A DNA stretch of 64,000 nucleotides from Pseudomonas viridiflava (GTDB lineage Bacteria; Pseudomonadota; Gammaproteobacteria; Pseudomonadales; Pseudomonadaceae). Under the pieces are notes generated by a model. That model saw nothing but the letters and a program-made list of their open reading frames with translations, was not told the DNA's origin and did no database searches. Below are positions 1 through 8,244 of this stretch, one piece after another. Each line of letters opens with the position of its first letter. Position 1 is the first letter of the stretch. Both the position numbers and the translations under genes were made by a program. The stretch is from NCBI RefSeq assembly GCF_900602065.1, contig NZ_UWFN01000350.1:62001-126000 (forward strand), given 5' to 3'.

Positions 1-756
1 CTTTTCGATGGCCAGCAGCATGAAGCCGACGACGGTTGAAGCCAGCGGGGTGTACCAACCCAACGTGTCGACCAGACCAATCGGCAGGATTACGCAGAAC
101 AGGCTGATGAACAAACGCGGGAACGCCACGTAGGGATAAGGCAGCGGCGTGTTGGCGATACGCTCCATCCCGCCCTGGCAGTTGGAGAGCTCCACCATTG
201 TCGATTCGAGGCGCGCCAGACGGATGCTGTCCAGACGGCCGGCCTTGTACTCTTTGGCCAACAGTGCAGCCGACGTATTAAGTATGTCGTTGGGGAAGTT
301 GTTGGTTTCGTGCCTGCGTGCGTATTCCTCGCGGGTTATCAATGACTGTACTTCGTCGCCACAGGATTCACCCTTCAGATGCGCAGACAGGCATTTCACG
401 AAGGCCACATGGCGACGCAGCAACACTGCTTTCACGGGGTTCAGCTCGCCGTCATCCTCAACCAGCGTCAGCACCTGACGGGCGAAGCTGCGGGAGTTGT
501 TAACCAGCGCACCCCACAAGGTGCGCGCTTCCCACCAACGGTTGTAGGCGCTGGAGTTACGGAAACTGGTGAGAACAACAAGGGCCGACGCCAGCAAGGT
601 CAACGGCATGGAGGGCAGACTGATCTTGCGCTCCAGGAAGAGCATGAAGTCGGCTGTAACCACGATGTCCCACAGCAACAGCCAGAACAGTGACCAGCCC
701 ACATAACCAATGGTTTTGATCAGAAATCGGTACTTGTCGATGATGGCTTGCTTCAA
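1..756 (-). CDS. Bestrophin-family (YneE-type) channel, 3' part outside the window
   Basis: The minus strand is open from a TTG at 756 to the window edge (252 codons), so the C-terminus is missing. The translation starts MKQAIIDKYRF, has hydrophobic segments near residues 17-33 and 47-62, and carries NSSAYNRWWEARTLWG, the conserved block of bacterial bestrophin (UPF0187) proteins; a further hydrophobic pair follows near residues 205-250. Bestrophins form pentameric membrane anion or cation channels; the role in Pseudomonas is not established. The TTG start is chosen because a GAGG lies 8 nt upstream and no ATG or GTG is in frame there. It is divergent from the transketolase gene. Family assignment is firm, start less so. 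Confidence 0.85.
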   Translation of the reverse strand, partial: MKQAIIDKYRFLIKTIGYVGWSLFWLLLWDIVVTADFMLFLERKISLPSMPLTLLASALVVLTSFRNSSAYNRWWEARTLWGALVNNSRSFARQVLTLVEDDGELNPVKAVLLRRHVAFVKCLSAHLKGESCGDEVQSLITREEYARRHETNNFPNDILNTSAALLAKEYKAGRLDSIRLARLESTMVELSNCQGGMERIANTPLPYPYVAFPRLFISLFCVILPIGLVDTLGWYTPLASTVVGFMLLAIEK

Positions 757-847
757 AACGATTACCTCATGGGCTACTGCGTAATACACGCCGCTCCCTG
801 CTTCGAATGCCTTTGAGGTATATGGTTCGCGACCGACCGCATAAAAG

Positions 848-867
848 CTGAACCGTTTAATGTTCAG
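848..867. promoter_or_regulatory. Palindrome CTGAAC-N8-GTTCAG between bestrophin and transketolase genes
   Basis: A perfect 6-bp inverted repeat with an 8-nt spacer lies in the divergent intergenic region, 92 bp before the bestrophin start and 117 bp before the transketolase start. The shape fits a dimeric regulator operator, but no regulator gene is adjacent. The remaining bases between 757 and 983 show no other clear signal. Confidence 0.35.
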
Positions 868-983
868 TTAAGGTTGGGCCGTAATGGCCATCGGACAGCC
901 TCAAATTACAAGGAACAAACCGCCCTCGGCTGCGCTCCACACTTATCTGGATGTTCAGCAGCACGTCACTGAGGGTAAATTCA

Positions 984-3059
984 ATGGGCTCGTCTTTTTC
1001 CAGCGAACAACGCACCGCACGCGACCAACTCTGTATCAACACCATTCGCACGCTGGCCATGGATGCCGTGCAGAAGGCCAACTCCGGCCACCCTGGCACA
1101 CCAATGGCGCTGGCCCCTGTGGGCTACACCGTCTGGAACCAGTTTCTGCGCTACCACCCTGAACATCCGGACTGGCCGAATCGCGACCGCTTCGTGCTGT
1201 CGGTCGGCCATGCCTCCATGTTGCTGTACTCCCTGCTGCATCTGGCAGGGGTCGTGGAAATCGATGAGCACGGCAAGCCTTCGGGTAAACCCGCCGTGAG
1301 CCTGGAGGACATCAAGCAGTTTCGCCAGATGGACTCAAAGACCCCCGGCCACCCGGAATACCGCATGACCACAGGCGTGGAAACCACCACCGGCCCGCTC
1401 GGCCAGGGCTGCGCCAATAGCGTCGGTATGGCGATGGCCGAGCGCTGGCTGGGGGAACGTTTCAATGCGCCGCAGCGCACGCTGTTCGATTACAACGTGT
1501 ATGTGCTGTGCGGCGACGGCGACATGATGGAGGGCGTGACCGCAGAAGCCGCGTCCATGGCCGGGCATCTCAAGCTTGCCAACCTCTGCTGGATCTACGA
1601 CAACAACACCATCAGCATCGAAGGCCACACCGAACTGGCCTTCAGCGAAGACGTGCAAACCCGCTTTGAAGGCTACGGCTGGAACACTTTGCATGTGGCC
1701 GACGCCAACGACACCGAAGCGCTGGCCCGCGCCATCGAGGTGTTCAAACGCACCGATGACGCGCCGACCCTGATCGTGGTCGACAGCGTGATCGGCTATG
1801 GCTCGCCAAACAAACACAACACCGCAGCGGCCCATGGCGAGCCCTTGGGTGACGATGAAATCAAGCTGACCAAGAAAGCCTATGGCTGGGATGAAAACTC
1901 CAGCTTTCTGGTGCCCGACGAAGCGCGCACCTGGTTGCGCGACGCCCTGATTGAGCGCAACGCCAGCGATTATGAAAGCTGGCAGGGCGCGCTCAATAAG
2001 CTGGAAGAAGAACAAGCAGATCTGGCCGATGAGCTGCAACGCATGCGCGCCGGAGAAATGCCCGAGCAGTGGCAGGACAACCTGCAAACCTTCGAGACCG
2101 ACGCCAAAGGCATCGCATCACGCGCGTCCGGTGGCAAGGTCCTCAATGCCTTTGCAGCGAAGATTCCGTGGTTGCTGGGCGGATCGGCTGACTTGTCACC
2201 TTCGACCAAAACCAACTTGACGTTCGACGGGGCCGGGAGTTTTTCCGCCGAAAATTACAGCGGCCGCAACTTGCACTTCGGTATTCGCGAACACGCCATG
2301 GGTTCTATCGCCAACGGCATGGCGCTGTCCTATGTCCGACCTTATACCTCGACGTTTCTGGTGTTCAGCGACTACATGAAGCCGCCGATTCGCCTGGCGT
2401 CGATCATGGAATTGCCGGTGATCTTCGTTTTCACCCATGACTCTATCGGCGTTGGCGAAGACGGCCCAACTCACCAGCCTATCGAGCAGTTGACCCAGCT
2501 TCGCGCGACGCCCGGCTTGCTGACACTGCGCCCCGGTGATGCGAATGAAACCGCACAGGCCTGGAAAATCGCCTTGGCGCAAACCAGTCGTCCTTCGTGC
2601 ATCGTGCTCTCGCGACAACCGCTGCCCACGCTGGACCGCACGCAATACGCGTCGGCAGAAGGGCTAGCGAAAGGCGCTTATGTGCTAGCCGATGCGAAAG
2701 ACGGCGAACCTGAGGTGATTTTGATTGCTACGGGCAGTGAAGTGGGCCTGGCCGTGAAGGCTTTCGAACAGTTGAAAGCCCAAGGCGTTGCCGCTCGTGT
2801 GGTGTCGATGCCGAGTTGGGAGCTGTTTGAAGATCAGGATCAGGCTTATCGCGACAGCGTATTCCCGCCCTCTGTCACCGCCAGGGTGGCGGTGGAGCAG
2901 GCAGGCCCGTTGGGTTGGGATCGCTACGTCGGCAACACCGGGGCCAAAGTGACGATGAACACTTTCGGCGCCTCGGCCCCCATCGACAAACTGCAGGCCA
3001 AGTTTGGCTTTACGGTGGAGAACATCGTGCAGCTGGCGAGGGAGCAGTTGGAGCAGTGA
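984..3059 (+). CDS. tkt: Transketolase
   Basis: A 691-residue thiamine-diphosphate enzyme that moves two-carbon ketol units between sugar phosphates in the non-oxidative pentose phosphate pathway (cytoplasm). Visible signatures: the N-terminal SGHPGTPMA block (His36), the ThDP/metal motif GDGDMMEG at about residue 177 ending in DNN, and the pyrimidine domain with FGIREHAMG and THDSIGVGEDGPTHQP. Length is normal for the family (about 660-690). I start at the ATG at 984, not at the in-frame ATG at 951, because GAGGG lies 8 nt upstream of 984 and the conserved domain begins soon after. In pseudomonads the housekeeping tktA sits with metK and epd; here neither neighbour is present, so this may be a second isoenzyme. 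Confidence 0.93.
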   Translation: MGSSFSSEQRTARDQLCINTIRTLAMDAVQKANSGHPGTPMALAPVGYTVWNQFLRYHPEHPDWPNRDRFVLSVGHASMLLYSLLHLAGVVEIDEHGKPSGKPAVSLEDIKQFRQMDSKTPGHPEYRMTTGVETTTGPLGQGCANSVGMAMAERWLGERFNAPQRTLFDYNVYVLCGDGDMMEGVTAEAASMAGHLKLANLCWIYDNNTISIEGHTELAFSEDVQTRFEGYGWNTLHVADANDTEALARAIEVFKRTDDAPTLIVVDSVIGYGSPNKHNTAAAHGEPLGDDEIKLTKKAYGWDENSSFLVPDEARTWLRDALIERNASDYESWQGALNKLEEEQADLADELQRMRAGEMPEQWQDNLQTFETDAKGIASRASGGKVLNAFAAKIPWLLGGSADLSPSTKTNLTFDGAGSFSAENYSGRNLHFGIREHAMGSIANGMALSYVRPYTSTFLVFSDYMKPPIRLASIMELPVIFVFTHDSIGVGEDGPTHQPIEQLTQLRATPGLLTLRPGDANETAQAWKIALAQTSRPSCIVLSRQPLPTLDRTQYASAEGLAKGAYVLADAKDGEPEVILIATGSEVGLAVKAFEQLKAQGVAARVVSMPSWELFEDQDQAYRDSVFPPSVTARVAVEQAGPLGWDRYVGNTGAKVTMNTFGASAPIDKLQAKFGFTVENIVQLAREQLEQ

Positions 3060-3064
3060 TCCCT

Positions 3065-3195
3065 TGTGGGAGATTCTATGCTGGCCTGCAAACACACATC
3101 CCGTGGGAGCGAATTCATTCGCGAAGAGGCCGGTGCATCCGCAGGCTATGTACCGCCTGGAGTGAAGCCTTCGCGAATAAATTCGCTCCCACAGG
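3065..3195. repeat. REP inverted pair with an extended left flank
   Basis: Left arm GTGGGAGCGAATTCATTCGC at 3103 and right arm ending in GCGAATAAATTCGCTCCCAC form a typical Pseudomonas REP pair between transketolase and the sulfur transporter gene (both genes end here). A further 38 bp to the left (3065-3102) recurs almost identically at 58273, so the repeated unit is longer than the REP core. Confidence 0.85.
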
Positions 3196-3223
3196 ATTTG
3201 CTACAGCAGGTCAATGGTGTCGA

Positions 3224-4435
3224 TCAGCAACCGCTCAACGCAACCTGCGGCTTCTCACCCGCAAAGAAGAACGGGCGGAATCTCACACCAACCACGTTCC
3301 CGACATACGCGGCCACCAGCCACAACCAACCATGCAGGCTGCCGGAAGCAATGCCACTGAAGTACGCGCCAATGTTGCAGCCGTATGCCAGACGCGAACC
3401 GTAACCCAGCAGCAAACCACCAATCACCGCCGCAACGATGGAGCGAGCGGGAATTTTCAGGTTCGGCGCGAATTTTCCTGCCAGACCAGCGGCCAGCAAC
3501 GCACCAATCATGATGCCGATGTCCATCACGCTGGTGATGTCTTCCCACACGGGTGCAGCCAAAGCCTTGGCATTGGCCGGCATCTGCCAGAACGCCCAAC
3601 TGCCGACATCAACACCCAGCGAGCCTGCAACCTTGGCGCCCCACAAGGCAAAAGCCGAGGTGATGCCCCATGGGCGACCAGCCAGTGCAAGGGTCGCATA
3701 GTTGAGCAGCGCCAGACCAATCGCGCCCCACACCAGCGGCCATGGGCCGTGCAGGAACCGGCGCAAACCGACGTATTCGCTTGTCACTGCTAATTCCAGT
3801 TGGCCGTGACGACGCTTTTCCAGACGCACAGTGACGAATGCAATAACAGCGAACACTGCCAGGCTCAGCAGCAACGCAGGGATCACACCAAAGCTTTTAA
3901 CGATGGACGTTGCAGGGAAAGACGGCAGCGCAAACCACCAGTCAACGTGATGCGTCGCGATCAACGAACCGAGGATGAAGAACAGCAGGGTCACCAGCAT
4001 TCGTGCGTTACCGCCGCCCGCAGTGAACAGGGTCCCGGATGCACAGCCGCCACCCAGTTGCATGCCGATGCCAAAGATGAAAGCACCAAACACCACCGAT
4101 ACGCCTGCTGGCGCAACCAGCCCATTGACTGGCTGACCAAACAACGTACCTGCACCCAGCGCCGGGAAGAACAGCACCACGGCGATAGCGAGCATGACCA
4201 TTTGCGCACGCAAGCCAGCACCACGACGCTCGCGAATGAACACCCGCCATGCAGAGGTGAAACCGAAAGCGGCGTGGTACAGCGTCAGACCCAATGCCGC
4301 GCCAACGATGAGCAGAAGCACCTGACGCACACCCACGCTGCTCAGCAGAAACATCGCGATGAACAGCAACAGAAAAGTAGCAATAAGCGGCGCACCGGGC
4401 TTGCGAGCCGGTGCCGCAGCAAGAGAAGTACTCAT
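3224..4435 (-). CDS. YeeE/YedE (TsuA-like) sulfur transporter
   Basis: A 403-residue inner-membrane protein made of two homologous halves, each with several hydrophobic helices. The family motifs with conserved cysteines are present in both halves: GGGCASGTLF around residue 130 and YGCNIGAYFSG near residue 360. Characterised relatives (YeeE/TsuA) import thiosulfate through such cysteine-lined paths; the substrate here is inferred only. The ATG at 4435 is chosen over one 48 nt upstream because the upstream 16 residues are not membrane-like and the family usually starts just before the first helix. No TusA/YeeD partner gene is adjacent. Convergent with transketolase, divided by a REP pair. Confidence 0.88.
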   Translation of the reverse strand: MSTSLAAAPARKPGAPLIATFLLLFIAMFLLSSVGVRQVLLLIVGAALGLTLYHAAFGFTSAWRVFIRERRGAGLRAQMVMLAIAVVLFFPALGAGTLFGQPVNGLVAPAGVSVVFGAFIFGIGMQLGGGCASGTLFTAGGGNARMLVTLLFFILGSLIATHHVDWWFALPSFPATSIVKSFGVIPALLLSLAVFAVIAFVTVRLEKRRHGQLELAVTSEYVGLRRFLHGPWPLVWGAIGLALLNYATLALAGRPWGITSAFALWGAKVAGSLGVDVGSWAFWQMPANAKALAAPVWEDITSVMDIGIMIGALLAAGLAGKFAPNLKIPARSIVAAVIGGLLLGYGSRLAYGCNIGAYFSGIASGSLHGWLWLVAAYVGNVVGVRFRPFFFAGEKPQVALSGC

Positions 4436-4526
4436 GAGAAGTCTCGGTTTTAAAGGGGTAATGGCGGCGAGTATATCGCGCACATGCTTTCAGCAGCCTG
4501 CCGAACTATCGGTAAACAGTTCAACC

Positions 4527-4620
4527 CGCGGGACCGGATTCATCCGGGATGGCGATATTCCTGACGGCGCAAACGCTGTGAATGTACCGGCCTCTTCGCG
4601 AATGAATTCGCTCCCACAGG
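4527..4620. repeat. REP-type inverted pair with two unlike arms
   Basis: The left arm (GGGACCGGATTCATCCGGGA) belongs to the subtype seen at 30664, while the right arm (GCGAATGAATTCGCTCCCAC) is the subtype of 3103 and 58310. The arms therefore look like a hybrid of two REP subtypes. It lies between the MocR gene end and the transporter start. Confidence 0.75.
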
Positions 4621-4637
4621 GTATGCGCTGACCTCGG

Positions 4638-6182
4638 TCAATCCCGCCAGACCTGTTTCAGCCTTTCCAGCGCTGCCACGATGTCCACCTCCGGGACCGC
4701 AGCAAAGCCCAGTACCAGCCCTGCCCTGTTATCCACTGGCTCGCTGGATTCAGGCAGCCAATAACTGCTTAACGGGCTGATCTCTACGTCGACGCTACTG
4801 GCTTTTTCAATCAGCTCTGTCTCCCGCGCCTGGCTGTCTACCTTCACCGCGACATGCAGTCCGGCGACGACTTTGGGCATCGCCGCGCAACCAGGGATAT
4901 CGTCGGGCCAGTGACTCAACAAGGTGTTGCGACGGCTCAATGCAGCGCGGCGCATCCTGCGGATATGGCGCTGAAAGTGCCCCGCCGCGATGAACTCAGC
5001 CATCACCGCCTGGGTGCTGACTTCAGAGTGGCGCATGTCCACAGCACGGCGCCGACTGAACGGTTCAACCAGACCTGCAGGCAGCACCAGGTAACCCAGA
5101 CGCAATCCGGGATAGGCAATTTTGCCGAAGGTACCGACGTATAAAACCCGACCACTGCGGTCCAGCGCCGCCAAAGGTGCCAGGGGCGCACCGCTGTAGC
5201 GGTACTCGCCGTCGTAGTCATCCTCGACAACCCAGCCTCGTGTTTTTTCGGCCCAGGCAAGCAACTCCAAGCGCCGGGCAAGACTCATGACCACACCTGT
5301 CGGGTATTGATGCGAAGGCGTGACATACGCAAGTTTGCAGGGATTTCGCTCCAGCTCGTGGCAACACAAGCCCTCCTCGTCCACCGCAATTCCGTGCAAC
5401 TTCGCCCCCGCCACCGCGAAGGCATGCCCTGCCGCACGGTATCCGGGATTTTCGATAGCAACGCCGTCGCCCTCCTCCAGCAGCAACTGTGCACAAAGAC
5501 TTATCGCCTGCTGTGCGCCACTGGTGATTACTATTTGCTCAACGGCGCATTGCAAGCCTCGCGAAGTACGCAGATAGACCGCAATCAATTCACGTAGCAG
5601 TGGATAACCTGCGGCCTCGCCGTAGCCGAGCAAGGCCAGGTCAGGCTTACGCCAAAACGCTGAATAGAGCTTGCCCCACGTCGCAAAAGGGAACAGATCG
5701 AACGCGGGCACACCGACTCGAAACGCCCGAGGCGCGCCTGACAGCGGAGGATTCAAGTAATGGCGTGCAAGCCGCTCGACCGCCGGACTGTGGATAACTT
5801 CAGCAGCTGTATTTTCAGCTAATAAATCGGATTTTGTGGATAACCCTGTGGGTAAGGCTGTTGGTAACCCTGTGGACACTTTTGTGGATAGTTTTTTGCC
5901 AAGGATTGCAGAGCCGGATAACCGGGCGACATAAGTCCCATCGCCGATTCGCCCTTGGGTAAAGCCTTCTGCGTACAGTTGGTCGTAAGCGCGCATCACG
6001 CTATTGCGGGAAATGCCCAGGGATTGAGCCAGATCCCGGCTGGCAGGCAACCGAGTCCCGCTGCTCAAACGCCCGTCGAGAATACGCACGCGCATGGCCT
6101 CGTAAAGCTGACGGCTCAGCCCTTGGTGACGATCAAGCTCGATACCGGTCAGGCTGAAGGGAAACGACGGCGGCTGGGACAT
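4638..6182 (-). CDS. MocR-type regulator: GntR winged helix fused to a class I aminotransferase domain
   Basis: 514 residues, the normal size of a MocR/PdxR-type protein. Residues 20-90 are a GntR winged helix (GLSRQLYEAMRVRILDGRL, then the recognition region SLGISRNSVMRAYDQL); residues from about 155 to the end are a fold-type I aminotransferase with the PLP region GTFGKIAYPGLRLGY (Schiff-base Lys) and DDYDGEYRY. These proteins usually sense PLP or an amino compound and control a divergent gene. The divergent neighbour is a PaiB-like flavoprotein and two acetyltransferases, the likely targets. The linker (about residues 95-130) is an odd Ser/Thr/Leu-rich repeat encoded by DNA full of DnaA-box-like 9-mers (see 5789). 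Ligand unknown. Confidence 0.9.
   Translation of the reverse strand: MSQPPSFPFSLTGIELDRHQGLSRQLYEAMRVRILDGRLSSGTRLPASRDLAQSLGISRNSVMRAYDQLYAEGFTQGRIGDGTYVARLSGSAILGKKLSTKVSTGLPTALPTGLSTKSDLLAENTAAEVIHSPAVERLARHYLNPPLSGAPRAFRVGVPAFDLFPFATWGKLYSAFWRKPDLALLGYGEAAGYPLLRELIAVYLRTSRGLQCAVEQIVITSGAQQAISLCAQLLLEEGDGVAIENPGYRAAGHAFAVAGAKLHGIAVDEEGLCCHELERNPCKLAYVTPSHQYPTGVVMSLARRLELLAWAEKTRGWVVEDDYDGEYRYSGAPLAPLAALDRSGRVLYVGTFGKIAYPGLRLGYLVLPAGLVEPFSRRRAVDMRHSEVSTQAVMAEFIAAGHFQRHIRRMRRAALSRRNTLLSHWPDDIPGCAAMPKVVAGLHVAVKVDSQARETELIEKASSVDVEISPLSSYWLPESSEPVDNRAGLVLGFAAVPEVDIVAALERLKQVWRD
5789..5891. other. Cluster of DnaA-box-like 9-mers inside the MocR gene
   Basis: Read on the plus strand, TGTGGATAA occurs perfectly at 5789-5797 and 5835-5843; one-mismatch copies lie at 5847-5855 (TGTGGGTAA) and 5883-5891 (TGTGGATAG), and two-mismatch copies at 5859 and 5871. 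All have the same orientation. This is the interdomain linker of the regulator, where protein constraint is low. It could be a DnaA-binding locus or only a tandem coding repeat; sequence alone cannot decide. Confidence 0.5.
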
Positions 6183-6204
6183 AAATTGGCCCTATCAAAT
6201 TGGC
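6183..6204. promoter_or_regulatory. Direct repeat AAATTGGC x2, candidate MocR operator
   Basis: AAATTGGC occurs at 6183-6190 and 6197-6204, 14 bp apart in the same orientation, directly next to the MocR start codon at 6182; an inverted GGCCAAT follows at 6225. Direct repeats are the usual target of MocR/PdxR proteins, so this is a reasonable candidate for autoregulation and control of the divergent operon. Inference from position and pattern. Confidence 0.4.
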
Positions 6205-6271
6205 GATTAATGGCTCTTACAACAGGCCAATAGCCTGCCTACGATTCAGACATCGGCCAAGAGATATTTCC

Positions 6272-6895
6272 ATGTACACACCCAGCGCCTTCACAGACAA
6301 CGAGCTTGCCAGCTTGCACAGCCTGATCGAGCAGACCCGGCTGGCAATTCTGGTCACTCATGACGAGCAAGGCCTGCAGGCCAGCCACTTGCCGCTGCTA
6401 TTGCGCAGCGATGAGGGCGCCCAAGGCACGCTCTATGGTCATCTGGCCAAAGCCAATCCTCAGTGGCGCGCGCTGCAGCAGGGTGCAGAAGTCTTGGTGA
6501 TCTTCCCGGGCGCGGACGCTTACGTCAGCCCCTCGTTTTATCCATCCAAAGCCGAACACGGAAAAGTCGTGCCTACCTGGAATTACGTGACTGTTCACGC
6601 CTATGGCTGCGCGCAAGTCTTCAGCGATCCGAAGCGCCTGCTCGACGTGGTCAGCGGTCTGACTGCCAAACACGAAACCGGACGCGACAACCCTTGGGCG
6701 GTGGCAGACGCGCCTGCGGATTACATCGACAAGATGCTCGGCGCCATCGTCGGTTTTGCGTTGCCCATCGAGCGTCTGGAAGGCAAACGCAAACTCAGCC
6801 AGAACCGATCATCTGCAGATATCGCAGGTGTGCGTGACGGGCTGGCGGGCAGCGCAGACTCCAAAGATCAGGAACTGGCTCAGTTGATGAGCTGA
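6272..6895 (+). CDS. PaiB-like FMN-binding split-barrel protein
   Basis: 207 residues. The sequence fits the PaiB family (FMN-binding negative transcriptional regulator): N-terminal FTDNELASLHSLI, SHLPLLL, GTLYGHLAKANPQW and the block VSPSFYPSK...VPTWNY. PaiB of Bacillus affects sporulation and protease genes, but most members are simply FMN-binding split barrels of unknown function. I start at the ATG at 6272 rather than the upstream ATG at 6200 because conserved sequence begins MYTPSAFTDNE. It is divergent from the MocR regulator gene and is followed by two acetyltransferase genes, an arrangement reminiscent of the PaiA (acetyltransferase)/PaiB pairing. Confidence 0.85.
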   Translation: MYTPSAFTDNELASLHSLIEQTRLAILVTHDEQGLQASHLPLLLRSDEGAQGTLYGHLAKANPQWRALQQGAEVLVIFPGADAYVSPSFYPSKAEHGKVVPTWNYVTVHAYGCAQVFSDPKRLLDVVSGLTAKHETGRDNPWAVADAPADYIDKMLGAIVGFALPIERLEGKRKLSQNRSSADIAGVRDGLAGSADSKDQELAQLMS

Positions 6896-6970
6896 AAACC
6901 TGAATCTGGAGCTCACGAGCGCCTACAGAAAAGCATTTAATTCAGTTAATTATTCCGACAGGAGAACGCC

Positions 6971-7417
6971 GTGACCGATGTTCAGATTCGCCCCGTCACC
7001 GAACAGGATCGCGCCGCATGGTTACCGTTATGGCAGGCGTACCTGACGTTTTATAAGACCGAACTGTCCGACGCAGTGACTGACAGTACCTGGCAGCGCT
7101 TTCTCGATCCGGCTGAACCCACCAATGCAGCATTGGCCTGGCAAAACGGCAAAGCGGTGGGCATGGTCCATTTCATCTACCATCGCTCCAACTGGAGCAT
7201 CGCCAACGCCTGTTATCTTCAGGACTTGCTGGTTACGCCCGATCAGCGCGGGACAGGCGTCGGACGCCTGTTGATAGAACACGTTTACGCTACGGCCAAA
7301 GCCAATGACTGCGACAAGGTTCACTGGCTGACTCACGAAACCAATGCCACCGCGATCCAGCTATACGAGCGTATTGCTGAACGCCCCGGCTATATTCAAT
7401 TTCGAAAAATGATCTAG
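6971..7417 (+). CDS. GNAT-family N-acetyltransferase
   Basis: 148 residues with one GNAT domain. The acetyl-CoA pyrophosphate loop is visible as DQRGTGVGRLLIEHV near residue 95-105, preceded by the strand CYLQDLLVTP and followed by the C-terminal NATAIQLYERI motif. It starts with GTG at 6971 behind the Shine-Dalgarno-like GGAGAA. The gene lies 75 bp after the PaiB-like gene and 11 bp before a second acetyltransferase, so the three probably form one transcription unit. The acceptor substrate cannot be read from the sequence. Confidence 0.85.
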   Translation: MTDVQIRPVTEQDRAAWLPLWQAYLTFYKTELSDAVTDSTWQRFLDPAEPTNAALAWQNGKAVGMVHFIYHRSNWSIANACYLQDLLVTPDQRGTGVGRLLIEHVYATAKANDCDKVHWLTHETNATAIQLYERIAERPGYIQFRKMI

Positions 7418-7428
7418 GAAGTTTGTCC

Positions 7429-8103
7429 ATGTCGAAACCTGTACCCGATTGGCAACCTGCGAAGCTCCCGGACACCAGAACGCTGGAGGGACGTTTCATT
7501 CGTCTGGAAAAACTCAGTGTCGCACGTCATGGCGACGGGTTATGGGCCGCACTGCAGGGGCCTGGCTCGGATCCCAAACTTTGGGATTATCTGCCCTATG
7601 GGCCATTCCTGGAGCGCAGCGTGTTCGACACCTGGCTTGCCGGTCACGAAGCCAATACCGACCCATGGTTCTACGCGATCGTCGATCAGGTAACCGGCGT
7701 GGTCGATGGTTGCCTGAGCCTGATGTCTATCGTCGCTGCCCAAGGCCGAATCGAAATTGGTCATGTGACCTTCGGCGGCCAGATGCAACGCACGCCAAAA
7801 GGAACCGAGGCGGTATACCTGCTGGCTAAAGAAGCCTTCGCTTTGGGCTACCGTCGCCTGGAGTGGAAATGCAACGCCGACAACGCCCGCTCCAAGCGCG
7901 CAGCTGACCGGTTCGGCTTCAGCTACGAGGGCACCTTTCGGCAACACATGGTGGTCAAAGGTGTGAACCGTAACACCGCCTGGTATTCAATCATCGACAG
8001 CGAATGGCCTGAATTGCAGACCGCTTTCGAAGCCTGGCTTGCGGCGGATAACTTCAACGATGGGCAACAGTTGCAGGGGCTGGAGGCGTTTCGCGGACTC
8101 TGA
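7429..8103 (+). CDS. RimJ/RimL-type GNAT acetyltransferase
   Basis: 224 residues. It resembles the RimL/YdaF branch of GNAT proteins: TLEGRFIRLEKL at the start, GHVTFGGQMQRTPKGTEAVYLLAKEAF as acetyl-CoA region, and the C-terminal LEWKCNADNARSKRAADRFGF block. Relatives acetylate N-termini or small amines. ATG at 7429 is preferred to the TTG two codons earlier because TAGGAAG lies in good distance. It overlaps no neighbour and follows the first GNAT gene by 11 bp, so co-transcription is likely. Confidence 0.85.
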   Translation: MSKPVPDWQPAKLPDTRTLEGRFIRLEKLSVARHGDGLWAALQGPGSDPKLWDYLPYGPFLERSVFDTWLAGHEANTDPWFYAIVDQVTGVVDGCLSLMSIVAAQGRIEIGHVTFGGQMQRTPKGTEAVYLLAKEAFALGYRRLEWKCNADNARSKRAADRFGFSYEGTFRQHMVVKGVNRNTAWYSIIDSEWPELQTAFEAWLAADNFNDGQQLQGLEAFRGL

Positions 8104-8131
8104 GCTTCAGTTCATGAAATCCTTTACGTAA

Positions 8132-8197
8132 AGTTCAGCGACTTGCCGGAGGACGGCATGCAGAAGATCGCCACGAAAAGCATCACCTCGCTGAACT
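8132..8197. other. Long-spaced inverted repeat AGTTCAGCGA/TCGCTGAACT with a tiny ORF
   Basis: Perfect 10-bp arms at 8132-8141 and 8188-8197 enclose 46 nt in the gap between the acetyltransferase and hipB ends. Inside, GGAGGACGGC precedes an ATG at 8158 that opens a 13-codon ORF (MQKIATKSITSLN). Whether it is expressed is unknown; the arms could also form an RNA hairpin. Confidence 0.25.
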
Positions 8198-8244
8198 GAT
8201 CCAACAACGCTATAAAAAGCCATAACGCAGAGCCGTCAGGCTTC

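Noticed and set aside
1335..2087. Long minus-strand ORF inside the transketolase gene (250 codons)
   Set aside because: It lies wholly within a clear conserved gene on the other strand; its sequence is low-complexity Gly/Val/His and has no family motif. High-GC codon bias gives such shadows.
5789..5891. DnaA-like cluster considered as a replication origin
   Set aside because: No AT-rich unwinding region, no dnaA or dnaN neighbour, and it lies inside a coding gene; the real oriC is expected beyond the right edge.
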